The position numbers and the translations under genes are program-made. The notes under the pieces were generated by a model. The model was not told the origin of the DNA and made no database searches. It saw nothing but the letters and a program-made list of their open reading frames with translations. This document shows positions 9,229-17,705 of a stretch of 64,000 nt of DNA, one piece after another. How positions within the stretch are numbered: the stretch's first letter is position 1; the number at the start of each line of letters is the position of its first letter. The DNA is taken from NCBI RefSeq assembly GCF_000934545.1, contig NZ_CP010554.1:1984001-2048000 (forward strand), in the 5' to 3' direction. The DNA is from Rugosibacter aromaticivorans (GTDB taxonomy: Bacteria > Pseudomonadota > Gammaproteobacteria > Burkholderiales > Rhodocyclaceae).

Positions 9229-9801
9229 CTATTTACGGTTATCGGCATGGCCAAACTCTGTTGCACCCGAACTCGGATACGTGATTACCGTGCCGTTCAC
9301 CCGGGCAAAAGAAGTCAGCGCGTGTAGCTGGCGTCGGGTCGGGTTAATGATTTCCTCGACGCGAAGACCGTGTACCATCAAAGCGTCGGCAATTAACGAG
9401 CGATGACAGCGCCACGGCACGGCCTCGGCGCACATCAACGCGACTCGCCCCTGTTTTGCCAGTTTCCTAAGGAACGCCAGTTCCTGCGCAAATTCTGCGG
9501 TCTGCATGTAGTCGGCGTAACCACGGAATGAAGCGTTTCGCCAACCCCGATTCGGGGACTCCGTCCCCGCGCGGCGAAAGCCCCCCAAACCCGGGACGTG
9601 TGCATAGCCGATGTTGGCGGCCTCAAGCGCAGTCGGAAAGGTGTCGCGGTTGAACTGCGGGTTGTGGCGAGAGCGCGGCATGGTACGCACGTCAACGAGC
9701 TGGGTCACCGAGTGGGCCGCAAGTAACGCAATAAATTCAGCAAGGGGTCGTGTCGAATGGCCCACGGTCAATACGAGGGGCGGAGAATCCTGCTGCATCA
9801 T
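9229..9801 (-). CDS. DUF488 family protein
   Basis: The 190-residue protein starts at ATG 9801, which overlaps the stop of the short ferredoxin frame as ATGA. A GTG at 9810 would add three codons. It shows the DUF488 signature: [14 protein letters not shown] at the N-terminus, [17 protein letters not shown], and a [16 protein letters not shown] cysteine-histidine motif near residues 125-140. The biochemical role of the family is not established, but members often sit beside redox or NO-related genes. The context here, between a ferredoxin remnant and norZ, suggests a stress or electron-transfer link; this is inference. Confidence 0.88.
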   Translation of the reverse strand: MMQQDSPPLVLTVGHSTRPLAEFIALLAAHSVTQLVDVRTMPRSRHNPQFNRDTFPTALEAANIGYAHVPGLGGFRRAGTESPNRGWRNASFRGYADYMQTAEFAQELAFLRKLAKQGRVALMCAEAVPWRCHRSLIADALMVHGLRVEEIINPTRRQLHALTSFARVNGTVITYPSSGATEFGHADNRK

Positions 9802-9956
9802 GGTTTCCACAAACCCTGGGGTAGCGCGCAGTCGAGGCAGTCATCCGGGTCGATGACCAGGAAAGCAGTTCCCTCGCGAAAGACGTCCGTAGGGCAGACG
9901 TTCACACAGTCGGTGTGTTCGCATCGAATGCGTAACCCGGTCATCGCGAAGGTCAT
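9798..9956 (-). pseudogene. C-terminally truncated FdxA-like ferredoxin (52 codons)
   Basis: A 52-residue frame with ATGA overlaps on both sides (with fpr upstream and DUF488 downstream) resembles the start of a 7Fe-8S/FdxA ferredoxin of about 105 residues. [26 protein letters not shown] and LDCA are recognisable. Cysteines at 12, 17, 21, 40 and 43 remain. The first cluster cysteine, the CEPECP segment and the whole C-terminus are missing; the protein ends in ALPQGLWKP. With those ligands gone it is unlikely to hold two normal clusters. It may be a deletion remnant, since the frame still couples to its neighbours, or a new minimal Fe-S peptide. Confidence 0.7.
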
Positions 9957-10900
9957 GACGGTTTACTTTGCCAGTAGTTCTCGAACGCAAGTTGCCCGGG
10001 TACGGCGCGACGAGTGGTGCGGAAACCGCGCGCCGTGAGTTGCCCGCGCAGTTCACGTGCCATTTCCGGATTGCCGCACACCATGATTCGAGAACGTTGC
10101 AGATCAAGTTTTACCCCCGCAGCCTGCTCCAGCCGGCCGTCTTCTACCAGTTGCGGAATGCGCGCCGCCAGGGCGCCGGGCCAGGGCTCCCTCGTGACGA
10201 CAGGCACATACCGCATTTTCGCCGGCAATGCCGCCAGCAGTGGCTCGTGCGGAATCGCCGCGATCTCATCGCGATAGGCAAGTTCGCCTGCGTAGCGGAC
10301 GCTGTGGACGAGAACGAGATTGTCGTAGGTCTGCCATGTCGCCGGGTCGCGCAGGATCGCCAGGAACGGACCGAGGCCGGTGCCACTCGCGAGGAGCCAG
10401 AGGTCTTTTCCCGGTGCGAGTTGATCAATGGTCATGAAACCATAACTCGCCTTATCCACGCGAATCGTGTCGCCCAGGCGGATATTCGACAAAAGCCTGG
10501 AAAAATCACCGCCGGGAACGAGCACGGCGAAGAACTCGAGATGCGGATCGTGCGCGCCGGACACGACCGAGAACGGTCGCCAGACCACGCCATCGTTCGT
10601 GTCGTTAAGGCCGAGTCGCGCATAGTGTCCCGGCGTGAAGCGAAAGCCTGGCGCCCGGCTGGTGCGAAAGGACAGCAGGCTGGGCGTCCAGTAACGCAGC
10701 GCCAGAATAGTCTCGGCCGTGAAACGCTCAGCGGCGGGCGCGGAATCCATAGCAAGCCCGCCGGAATTGCTTAAAGTATCGACCATGGGGCTCGCATGAC
10801 CAGCGCATGTCGCACCGCCTTCATTCTCCCAGCGTTCGGTTGCGAGCCGAGAGGTCTTTTTATCCGCAACAGAAGAAGGATCAAATAGTGGATCAGCCAT
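9953..10900 (-). CDS. fpr: Ferredoxin/flavodoxin-NADP+ reductase
   Basis: A flavoprotein moving electrons between NADPH and ferredoxin. The FAD-binding part shows [12 protein letters not shown] and WRPFSVVSG; the NADP part shows [18 protein letters not shown] and IMVCGNPEM; the C-terminus is [12 protein letters not shown] 10900 overlaps the sdhB stop (TAATG) and gives 315 residues, but typical Fpr proteins of about 260 residues would start near [10 protein letters not shown] at 10750. The extra 50 residues have no recognisable domain, so the start is uncertain. The stop overlaps the ferredoxin start as ATGA, pointing to a reductase-ferredoxin pair. Placement directly after sdhB is unusual. 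Confidence 0.92.
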   Translation of the reverse strand: MADPLFDPSSVADKKTSRLATERWENEGGATCAGHASPMVDTLSNSGGLAMDSAPAAERFTAETILALRYWTPSLLSFRTSRAPGFRFTPGHYARLGLNDTNDGVVWRPFSVVSGAHDPHLEFFAVLVPGGDFSRLLSNIRLGDTIRVDKASYGFMTIDQLAPGKDLWLLASGTGLGPFLAILRDPATWQTYDNLVLVHSVRYAGELAYRDEIAAIPHEPLLAALPAKMRYVPVVTREPWPGALAARIPQLVEDGRLEQAAGVKLDLQRSRIMVCGNPEMARELRGQLTARGFRTTRRAVPGQLAFENYWQSKPS

Positions 10901-11595
10901 TAAAACGACTCCTTGACCATCATCAACCGGATCTTCTCGATCGCACGGGACGGAACCAGACCTTTGGGGCAAACCTCGGTACAGTTCATGATTGAGCGGC
11001 AGCGGAACAGCCGGTAAGGGTCGTTCAAGTCATCAAGCCGTTCCTGCGTGGCTTGATCCCGGCTGTCAATAATGAAGCGATACGCCTGCAAAAGACCGGC
11101 CGGGCCGACAAACTTATCCGGATTCCACCACGACGAAGAACACTGGCTCGTACAACATGCGCACAGGATGCACTCGTATAAACCACTCAGCTTCTCCCTG
11201 TCTTCAGGCGACTGCAAGCATTCCCTTTCTGGCGCGGGTTCATTGTTGATCAGGTAAGGTTTGATCGAATGATACTGTTTAAAGAACTGCGTCATGTCGA
11301 CCACCAGGTCGCGAATGACCGGGAAGCTCGGCAAGGGACGCAACTTGATAGGCTGCTTTAATGACCTCACCGGGGTAATGCAAGCCAGTCCGTTGCGGCC
11401 GTTGATGTTCATCGCGTCAGAGCCGCACACGCCTTCGCGACAAGACCTCCTGAAGGTGAGGGTATCATCCTGAACCTTGAGACGCACAATGACATCCAGC
11501 AGCATCTGGTCGGTTGTCTCCAGTTCAATCTCGTAATCCTGCATGTACGGCTTCTCATCCTGTTCTGGATTGAAGCGAAAAATCGACAGTTTCAT
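10900..11595 (-). CDS. sdhB: Succinate dehydrogenase iron-sulfur subunit
   Basis: MKLSIF at 11595 gives 231 residues, the normal SdhB length. All three Fe-S cluster motifs are intact: the 2Fe-2S set SCREGVCGSD with later GLAC (C52, C57, C72), the second set YECILCACCTSQC (C142-C152), and CRSIMNCTEVCPKG (C199-C209). The SSSWWNPD segment near the quinone pocket is kept. SdhB normally carries electrons from the SdhA flavin to quinone at the membrane. Here the gene sits 40 bp after sdhD, where sdhA would normally intervene, and is followed by fpr with a one-base overlap. No sdhA is present anywhere in the window. Confidence 0.96.
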   Translation of the reverse strand: MKLSIFRFNPEQDEKPYMQDYEIELETTDQMLLDVIVRLKVQDDTLTFRRSCREGVCGSDAMNINGRNGLACITPVRSLKQPIKLRPLPSFPVIRDLVVDMTQFFKQYHSIKPYLINNEPAPERECLQSPEDREKLSGLYECILCACCTSQCSSSWWNPDKFVGPAGLLQAYRFIIDSRDQATQERLDDLNDPYRLFRCRSIMNCTEVCPKGLVPSRAIEKIRLMMVKESF

Positions 11596-11635
11596 TGCGG
11601 TCTCCTGACACTCATCCCGCACCCGGGTGTGCGCT

Positions 11636-11974
11636 TTAGCTGTGCTCCCTCAATAAAATCCGCATGACCCATGCCGTAATCGCCACCAGGCCGATACCCA
11701 GCAACGTCAGCGCGAAAATGCGCAAGGCAAGCGGATGAATATAGTCCATCAGCACATCCCGGACACCCACCCAGACATGCAACATCAATGCGGCAAAAAA
11801 GATAAGGGTAGCGATGCTGACACCGGAGCTCATCATCCAGCCATGCCAAGCCTGATAAGAATCTGGCGATTCGACAAGGAAATGAGTCAGAAAAAAAATG
11901 ATGAACAAGAGCATGTAAATCGCACTGATTCGCTGCAACAGCCATGCGCGCAACCCTGTGACCGTCCTTCTCAC
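11636..11974 (-). CDS. sdhD: Succinate dehydrogenase hydrophobic membrane anchor subunit
   Basis: A GTG start at 11974 overlaps the sdhC stop (GTGA) and gives 112 residues with three membrane helices, normal for SdhD. The haem-ligand histidine region LHVWVGVRDVLMDYI (H66) and the quinone-site Asp-Tyr pair (D77, Y78) are present. The longer frame back to 12124 lies inside sdhC and is not the gene. With SdhC it binds haem b and ubiquinone. The gene and its partner look fully functional. Confidence 0.93.
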   Translation of the reverse strand: MRRTVTGLRAWLLQRISAIYMLLFIIFFLTHFLVESPDSYQAWHGWMMSSGVSIATLIFFAALMLHVWVGVRDVLMDYIHPLALRIFALTLLGIGLVAITAWVMRILLREHS

Positions 11975-12354
11975 AGAAATACTCCAGTTGCGAGCAGCGC
12001 CACGACCACGCTGCCGAGATTCACGATCCAGGCGCTGCGGCGCGCGGCAGACAACTGCGAACCGACGTCGATATCGCTCAATAGATGGCGTACTCCGGCC
12101 AACAAATGATGCGTCAGTGCCCAAATCAGAATGATCGCTGCCACCCTGAAAGCGCGCTTGTCGAACCAGGCAAGCACTTGTGCATAGCCTTGCGGACCTT
12201 GCAGCGACAAATCGAGCACGTAAACACTGAATGGAATACTGAGCGCCAGAAAGATGCCTGTTACCCGATGGGTAATGGACGTCAGCGCACCTACCGGCAT
12301 CTGGATCTGCAGTAAGTTAAAAAACACGGGTCTTCGCTTTTTTGATTCTGCCAT
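11971..12354 (-). CDS. sdhC: Succinate dehydrogenase cytochrome b556 subunit
   Basis: MAESKKRRPVFFNLLQIQMP at 12354 matches the usual SdhC beginning and gives 127 residues; an in-frame ATG at 12369 adds five residues. Three membrane helices are visible. The quinone-site residues in SITHRVTG (S26, R30) and the haem-ligand region THHLLAGVRHLLSD (H83) are conserved. It is the first gene of the sdhC-sdhD-sdhB-fpr series. No recognisable promoter was found in the roughly 100 bp upstream, so transcription could also come from the cupin/nnrS side. Confidence 0.94.
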   Translation of the reverse strand: MAESKKRRPVFFNLLQIQMPVGALTSITHRVTGIFLALSIPFSVYVLDLSLQGPQGYAQVLAWFDKRAFRVAAIILIWALTHHLLAGVRHLLSDIDVGSQLSAARRSAWIVNLGSVVVALLATGVFL

Positions 12355-12459
12355 AGCACCCATACGCATTTATGAAAACACCGGAGTAGCCGCAGCGTGT
12401 CTGAAGTTTCCCGTTCGGAGTTTTCGAAAATCAACCTGACACGGGGCTTGAGATTACCG

Positions 12460-12783
12460 TCATGTTGACGGTTTCTGTACGATGATGGTCACGAGCATGG
12501 AGGCATCCTCCATTGCCCGCAGCATATGCGGTACTTTGCCCACCAGCTACATGAAGTCGCCGGTGCGCATGATCTTGCAACTGCTGTGGGCAGTGACATC
12601 ACCCGCACCCTCGAGGCCGTGCATCGTCATCGGGCCTTCGATCGCGTACTCGGGCAACTCCTTGCCTGCGGGCAGGACGATTCGCATGACCCTGAGCTGC
12701 TCGTCGTGCAAGAACGCGTGGACTACGTGCCATTGAGCGGCGCGCCCAATGGTCGAATGTCGATGATTTTGCCGGACGAGCAT
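12460..12783 (-). pseudogene. Cupin-domain protein gene with in-frame stop
   Basis: From ATG 12783 the frame reads a small single-domain cupin (about 105 residues): LRVMRIVLPAGKELPEYAIEG, MTMHGLEG, then IMRTGDFM, a TAG at 12547-12549, and in the same frame LVGKVPHMLRAMEDASMLVTIIV, ending in TGA at 12460. The part after the TAG is clearly the cupin C-terminus (VPHMLRA metal-ligand-type His). A Tyr or other codon has probably become TAG, or there is a sequencing error. Similar small cupins occur beside NO-response genes such as nnrS. It lies between nnrS and sdhC on the same strand. Confidence 0.72.
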
Positions 12784-12819
12784 GATGAGTAGCCATAATG
12801 ACTCCTGTAAAAAGTGGTT

Positions 12820-14022
12820 TTACCCTGACTTGCCATCCAGGCGGGGACGCGTGAGTACCGGCCAATAGCGTACCGCATACAAACCAAATGCCGCAGCCCA
12901 CAGCAGCGCCGATAGCTGAACGCTCGCCATAGTCAGATCAGAGGACACAATGCCGCCAAAAACACGCACAACGGCTGCGAGCTGAATCAGCAAAAAAATA
13001 ATCATCTCAGCGCCGTCTGCAATCAAGGGGCGCCCCGTATGGCCGCGCGCAGTTCGCGTCATCATGCCCAGCGTTAACCCGCCAATGGCGCCAACGGTGA
13101 GCGCATGTGTTGCATACGACCCTGTCAAGAGCTCCAGCGCATTCAAGCCGCGCATCGCCAGATGCACCACGATCCAAAGGTATGCGGCATGAAGTATCCA
13201 TACCAGTGGTGCAGCAAGCGTGCGCCACGGTTTCCACAGAGACAGGCGCACACCATGCACTAGCGCGCTGAGCAGCGCAATGATAGCGATGGCGGTCTGG
13301 GGCAATTGCAGCAGATCTGCCAGGAACAACAGTATGACAGTGCCCAGCGCGAATTTTTCCACCGGCGCGTGACGTGTTGCGTTGGCACCGGGTACGCCGT
13401 TGTTGGTAAACATCGGGATCACGCGGCCACCCATGACCACCATGATGAACAACACCACATCCAGCGCAAGTTGCAAACCCAAACGTGGTGGCCATTCGAG
13501 GTACTCCTGTAACGCCAGATGCACCGCAAGAACAAGCGCACCCATCAATATCAGCAGCCCCGCAAAAAAATAATTGCGGACATTACGCGCTCGAAACAAC
13601 GGAATGCCAATCGCCCACGCGATAGCGACAGGAAAAGCCGCATTTACCACAGCGGCCGTCATGGCGAACGGCGTCAACACCAAAACCCTGCCACAAACCC
13701 AGAGCGCTGCCAATGCCATCAACGGAAGACCACTGGCTGTCGGCTGGTTGGTCCAGGCACGCACGGCAGTCAGCAGAAAGCCCGCGATGACAGCCGTCGT
13801 GTATCCGAACAGCATTTCATGGCCGTGCCATACCGAGCCTTGCAGGTATGTGGAAGGAAGGTAGCCTGCAAACTGCGCGGCCCAAAGCAGCACGCTGAAG
13901 GCGCTGAAAATGCTCGCCAGCAGGTAAAACGGACGAAAACCCAAATTCCATAGCGCGAAGCCGACGGCATCTGCCTGGTCTGTAGTGGGTCGGATAGATT
14001 GGATCAGTGGTTGCTTATGCAT
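12820..14022 (-). CDS. nnrS: NnrS family haem-copper membrane protein
   Basis: The 400-residue polytopic protein (about twelve helices) has the NnrS hallmarks: LWNLGFRPFYLLAS near the N-terminus, GSVWHGHEMLFGY with conserved histidines, MMVVMGGRVIPMFTNNGVPG, and a MTRTARGHTGRP loop. NnrS proteins bind haem and copper and protect cells against NO and nitrosative stress; they are often under NnrR or NsrR control. Its place at the head of the minus-strand series that ends in norZ supports a joint NO-related role. No Fnr-type palindrome was found in its 210-bp upstream region. Confidence 0.95.
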   Translation of the reverse strand: MHKQPLIQSIRPTTDQADAVGFALWNLGFRPFYLLASIFSAFSVLLWAAQFAGYLPSTYLQGSVWHGHEMLFGYTTAVIAGFLLTAVRAWTNQPTASGLPLMALAALWVCGRVLVLTPFAMTAAVVNAAFPVAIAWAIGIPLFRARNVRNYFFAGLLILMGALVLAVHLALQEYLEWPPRLGLQLALDVVLFIMVVMGGRVIPMFTNNGVPGANATRHAPVEKFALGTVILLFLADLLQLPQTAIAIIALLSALVHGVRLSLWKPWRTLAAPLVWILHAAYLWIVVHLAMRGLNALELLTGSYATHALTVGAIGGLTLGMMTRTARGHTGRPLIADGAEMIIFLLIQLAAVVRVFGGIVSSDLTMASVQLSALLWAAAFGLYAVRYWPVLTRPRLDGKSG

Positions 14023-14234
14023 GGAAAGTTACGGCAATCCAATATGTTTCGGGCGTTACCGTTACAACGTCGCAGGATAAAATTTCAATCATCAATTCTT
14101 GAATAGTAAGCGCATTGTGAGCCGCTTGCAAAATCCAGAAGCCCACGCGCCGTGTTTGCACTCAGAAAAGAGTCTGAAACACGCCGCAGGACGCAGTAGA
14201 ATCAGCCCTCCCCATACATATATATGCATATTTC
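14023..14234. other. Divergent intergenic region nnrS / S4 protein
   Basis: About 210 bp that must carry both divergent promoters. It contains an AT-rich run (CATACATATATATGCATATT) just before the S4 gene start. No regulator site could be assigned. Confidence 0.4.
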
Positions 14235-14513
14235 ATGCAGACATTCCTGTCTGCTGACTCTTTCCGGAGCCTCGACTTGGCAATCCACGACTTTCCACTG
14301 CAAGGTGACTTCATTGAGCTCAATGTGCTGCTCAAATTGATAGGCCTCGCCCCCTCGGGCGGCGCTGCCAAGGCCATGATTGCAGAAGGCGCTGTACGCG
14401 TGGGGCAAACTATCGAAACCCGCACACGACGCAAACTCCGCGCAGGCGATGTCGTGCAGCTGGGTGACGACACCCTGCGCATCGTTGTCGCCAACGGAAC
14501 AGACACCTCATGA
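14235..14513 (+). CDS. Small RNA-binding S4-domain protein
   Basis: A 92-residue protein almost entirely made of one S4 RNA-binding domain: FPLQGDFIELNVLLKLIGLAPSGG, AKAMIAEGAVRVGQT, then ETRTRRKLRAGDVVQL. This is the YbcJ/YaaA-type fold that binds structured RNA. The N-terminal 20 residues are not part of the domain, so a later TTG start (near 14277) is possible. The stop overlaps the start of the next gene as ATGA, coupling it to a ribosome-assembly GTPase. Confidence 0.88.
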   Translation: MQTFLSADSFRSLDLAIHDFPLQGDFIELNVLLKLIGLAPSGGAAKAMIAEGAVRVGQTIETRTRRKLRAGDVVQLGDDTLRIVVANGTDTS

Positions 14514-15412
14514 GCATTCAATGGTTCCCCGGTCACATGACCTCGGCCCGCCGCAAGGCGGCAGAAACGCTGGCGCTGACTGATGTCGTGATTGAAGTGT
14601 GCGATGCGCGTTTACCCGAGGCCAGCAGTAATCCGATGATCCGCGAATTGCGCCTGCATCGCCAGCGCCCTTGCCTTAAGCTGCTCAACAAAGCTGATCT
14701 GGCCGACCCCATAGCCACTGCCGCTTGGCTCGATTTTTACAACGCCCAGCCCGGTGTTAAAGCGTTCGCCATTGCCTGCAAAAAACCTGGCGATGCCGCG
14801 CGCGTGCCTGCGCTGTGCCGCACCTTGGCACCGCATCGCAACACCGGCGTCAAGCCGCTACGCATGTTGATTATGGGCATTCCGAATGTGGGTAAATCCA
14901 CTCTGATGAATGCCTTGCTCAAACGCCGCGTAGCGGCTGTGGGTGATGAACCCGCAGTCACCAAATCACAACTGAGCCAAGATCTCGGCGGCCACATGAC
15001 CATCACCGACACACCCGGGCTGATGTGGCCAAAAATCACGCACGATAGCGATGGCTTCATGCTCGCGGCCTGCCATGCCATTGGCCGCAACGCCGTGATT
15101 GATTCGGATGTCGCCACGTTTCTTGCCGATTTTCTGCTCAAGAATTACCCCACACTGATTGCCGCGCGTTATGGCTTTGATACAGACAGCATGGATGGCA
15201 TTGGCGTTCTCGAAGCCGTGGCAATAAAACGAGGTTGCTTGCAGCAAAGACGCGGCAAAGAGCTTGACCTGGAAAAAGCCGCGATGATTTTTCTGACCGA
15301 CTATCGCAATGGCAAATTGGGCCGCATCACCCTGGAAACCCCGGCGAGCCGCGCCGCCATGTTGGAGCAAGCAGGCGCGGCACTAACCGCTACAACCGAA
15401 CGTGCCGACTAA
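14510..15412 (+). CDS. YlqF/RbgA-like circularly permuted GTPase
   Basis: Residues 1-300 match the YlqF class that helps mature the large ribosomal subunit. IQWFPGHMTSARRKAAE opens the protein. The permuted G motifs occur in the order G4 (LLNKADLAD), G1 (MGIPNVGKSTLMN), G3 (DTPGLMWP). The C-terminal helical region (about 200-300) would contact rRNA. It is translationally coupled to the S4-domain gene, consistent with a shared RNA or ribosome role. Betaproteobacterial homologues are usually non-essential; that point is general knowledge. Confidence 0.93.
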   Translation: MSIQWFPGHMTSARRKAAETLALTDVVIEVCDARLPEASSNPMIRELRLHRQRPCLKLLNKADLADPIATAAWLDFYNAQPGVKAFAIACKKPGDAARVPALCRTLAPHRNTGVKPLRMLIMGIPNVGKSTLMNALLKRRVAAVGDEPAVTKSQLSQDLGGHMTITDTPGLMWPKITHDSDGFMLAACHAIGRNAVIDSDVATFLADFLLKNYPTLIAARYGFDTDSMDGIGVLEAVAIKRGCLQQRRGKELDLEKAAMIFLTDYRNGKLGRITLETPASRAAMLEQAGAALTATTERAD

Positions 15413-15424
15413 GCCACCAAGGCA

Positions 15425-16003
15425 CTAAGTAATCTTTAACAGATGGGCCAGCGTGTCGAAAAATACGCAATACAGCGTAATTGGCAGTGGCAAACCCAGT
15501 AAAGTGCCGATCATATAGTGGCGGAACCGAATGCCAGACAACGCCAGTGTGTAATTGAGCGCAGGCACGGTTTGAAAGAAAACCCGCAACAGCGCCACGC
15601 TTGCGACTGGCCGAGCATCCAGCTGACGAAAAATACGCATGGCGGTTTTATTTTTCATCTCCCGCAAAGCATCCCCGCCCAAAAAGCGGATGCTAAAAAA
15701 CGTCACTCCACACGAAATAACTGCCGCAATATAAGTCACCACCCCACCCCAGAAGGCGCCTAATGCAAGCACGGCTGACGCCAGAAAAATCCAGCCTGGA
15801 ATGTGCACCAGATTCCCCAGCGAAAACACCGCCACAAAAATAAGCAGGCCACCCACTTCGTGCGTCAGAATAGTTTGCCGCAGATAGGCTAGCGTGAAAT
15901 GATCGCGCAGACCGGAAAACTCAAAAATAGCGAGCATTGCCCCCAGAAATAATAAAACGCCCAGTAAACGCTGATAACGGCTCAAGGCGATGACCCCACC
16001 CAA
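15425..16003 (-). CDS. TVP38/TMEM64 (DedA-like) membrane protein
   Basis: A 192-residue integral membrane protein with the SNARE-associated/DedA-like core. FSLGNLVHIPGWIFLASAVL, LGAFWGGVVTYIAAVISC and SIRFLGGDALREMKNK are characteristic, followed by LRVFFQTVPALNYTLALSGI. Family members are thought to act in lipid transport or membrane homeostasis. Start choice is unsure: TTG 16003 overlaps the exonuclease gene by 22 bp, while TTG 15985 overlaps its stop as TTGA. Confidence 0.85.
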   Translation of the reverse strand: MGGVIALSRYQRLLGVLLFLGAMLAIFEFSGLRDHFTLAYLRQTILTHEVGGLLIFVAVFSLGNLVHIPGWIFLASAVLALGAFWGGVVTYIAAVISCGVTFFSIRFLGGDALREMKNKTAMRIFRQLDARPVASVALLRVFFQTVPALNYTLALSGIRFRHYMIGTLLGLPLPITLYCVFFDTLAHLLKIT

Positions 16004-16779
16004 GCAGCAAGAAACTCGCGCCAGTGCGGCGCATCAATCGCAGCGAGACTCGTCTTTACCAGCGCAATTTCACTCTCATGCTCGGCTGCGGTGAACACGC
16101 CGCGCATGAGTTGAAAGCGCAGAAAAACCAGCCAGGTATTCACCACATCGGTTTCGCAATAATCGCGAATTTCGTCTATTCGCCCGTCACACCAGGCACT
16201 CCACACGGCGGAGCCATCCATGCCCAGCTTGCCGGGCAGGCCCATGAGCCGCGCCAGTTGATCGAGCGGCGCATTGGCGCGCGCTTGATACATGGCAAGC
16301 AGATCCATCAAATCAAGATGTCTCGCGTGATAACGGCTGATGTAGTTGTTCCATTTGAAATCCCGCGAATCACGGTAATCGCCTTCGCCCATATCCCAGT
16401 ATCGCGGCGCGGTGACGTTGTGCATCAATCCGCGATAATGCAGCACGGGCAGATCAAAACCGCCGCCATTCCACGACACCAATTGCGGCGTGAATTTTTC
16501 TACGCCATCGAAAAACCGCTGGATGATTTCGCCTTCATTTGATTTCGGCTCGGCCAATGACCAGACACGAAAGCCTTCGTCGCTGCGCAAGGCACAGGAA
16601 ATAACCGCAATGCGTTGCAGGTGCAAAGGCAAAAAATCACTGCCGTTTTTTGCCCGCTGCCGCTGCATGGCCAACTCAGCCACCTCACTATCCGCCAGCG
16701 TGGCTGGCAACTCGTGCAAAAGGCGCAAGCCAGCAATATCGGGGATGGTTTCGATGTCGAAAACGAGCGTGGGAATCAT
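15982..16779 (-). CDS. Predicted 3'-5' exonuclease, PolB exonuclease-like
   Basis: Start MIPTLVFDIETIPD at 16779 gives 265 residues; a longer frame upstream passes through the dispersed repeat and is unlikely. The DnaQ-fold acidic motifs are FDIETIP (Exo I), SWNGGGFDLPVLHYR (Exo II) and YCETDVVNTW (Exo III), with a DLMDLLAMYQ segment between. This is the stand-alone exonuclease family related to the proofreading domain of DNA polymerase B. A DNA-repair or nucleic-acid processing role is likely but undefined. It may be co-transcribed with the TVP38 gene. Confidence 0.9.
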   Translation of the reverse strand: MIPTLVFDIETIPDIAGLRLLHELPATLADSEVAELAMQRQRAKNGSDFLPLHLQRIAVISCALRSDEGFRVWSLAEPKSNEGEIIQRFFDGVEKFTPQLVSWNGGGFDLPVLHYRGLMHNVTAPRYWDMGEGDYRDSRDFKWNNYISRYHARHLDLMDLLAMYQARANAPLDQLARLMGLPGKLGMDGSAVWSAWCDGRIDEIRDYCETDVVNTWLVFLRFQLMRGVFTAAEHESEIALVKTSLAAIDAPHWREFLAAWVGSSP

Positions 16780-16805
16780 GACGCGTACCCTGTAACAAGA
16801 TTTGA

Positions 16806-16831
16806 AAAAGTCGGCGCTGGTGATACAGCGC
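16806..16831 (+). repeat. Dispersed motif copy 2 (exact core)
   Basis: AAAAGTCGGCGCTGG followed by TGATACAGCGC, in the intergenic space just upstream of the exonuclease gene and about 100 bp before cobA. It is non-coding here. Confidence 0.85.
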
Positions 16832-16931
16832 GCAACGTTGCGAGAGCGAAGAATTATAGCGGGGCACTGCCAGCACGCTGGGTATCTGCTCGGTATGCCA
16901 CTGAATATGCCAAACTGATAGCATAGCGGAC

Positions 16932-17705
16932 ATGAAAAAAATGCCACAACACGCCCAGCCCGGATGGGTTTATCTGGTCGGTGCCGGCCCCGGCGACCCG
17001 GACCTGCTCACCTGCAAAGCCGCGCGTCTGATCGCTGAGGCGGATGTCATCGTCTATGACAATCTGGTAGCTCCGGCCATACTTGAACTCGCGCGCATCG
17101 ATGCCAAGCGCATCTATGCTGGCAAGCAACGTGGCGACCATGCGTTGGCGCAGGAAGAAATCAATCATCTGCTGGTGCGGCTGGCGCAAGCGGGCCACCG
17201 TGTGGTGCGTTTAAAAGGCGGCGACCCTTACATCTTCGGGCGCGGTGGCGAGGAAGTCGAAATTCTGGCGGCGGATGGCATTCCCTTCGAGGTCGTGCCC
17301 GGCGTCACTGCAGCAGCCGGCGTTGCCGCCTATGCTGGCATTCCGCTCACGCACCGCGACCATGCGCAAGCCTGCGTTTTTGTCACCGGGCACCTCAAAG
17401 ATGGCAGCATGAATCTCGACTGGCCGGGTCTGGCCCGCCGCCGCCAGACCGTTGTCATCTACATGGGGCTCTTGGGCCTGCCCATACTGTGCGAAAAGCT
17501 GATGGCGCATGGCCTGCCGCCCGACTGGCCCGCCGCCATCGTGCAGCACGGCACACAACCCAGCCAGCGCACTGTGACCGGCACCCTGGCGACCCTGCCT
17601 GCGCTCGCCGCAGCAGCACAACTACGCGCACCGACATTGATCATCGTGGGCACCGTGGTTACTCTGCATCACAAGTTGCAGTGGTTCGCTGAACAGCATG
17701 GCTGA
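16932..17705 (+). CDS. cobA: Uroporphyrinogen-III C-methyltransferase (SUMT)
   Basis: A 257-residue S-adenosylmethionine enzyme that methylates uroporphyrinogen III twice to precorrin-2, the branch point to sirohaem and cobalamin. Motifs: [61 protein letters not shown] and VIYMGL. Length is that of the single-function SUMT, not a CysG fusion. Sirohaem made here could serve sulfite or nitrite reductases. The last 8 bp overlap the next gene (CYTH-CHAD). MPQHAQ at 16941 is an alternative start. Confidence 0.95.
   Translation: MKKMPQHAQPGWVYLVGAGPGDPDLLTCKAARLIAEADVIVYDNLVAPAILELARIDAKRIYAGKQRGDHALAQEEINHLLVRLAQAGHRVVRLKGGDPYIFGRGGEEVEILAADGIPFEVVPGVTAAAGVAAYAGIPLTHRDHAQACVFVTGHLKDGSMNLDWPGLARRRQTVVIYMGLLGLPILCEKLMAHGLPPDWPAAIVQHGTQPSQRTVTGTLATLPALAAAAQLRAPTLIIVGTVVTLHHKLQWFAEQHG

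Noticed and set aside
11975..12124. Longer N-terminus for SdhD
   Set aside because: It lies entirely inside sdhC; a GTG start overlapping the sdhC stop gives the normal SdhD length.
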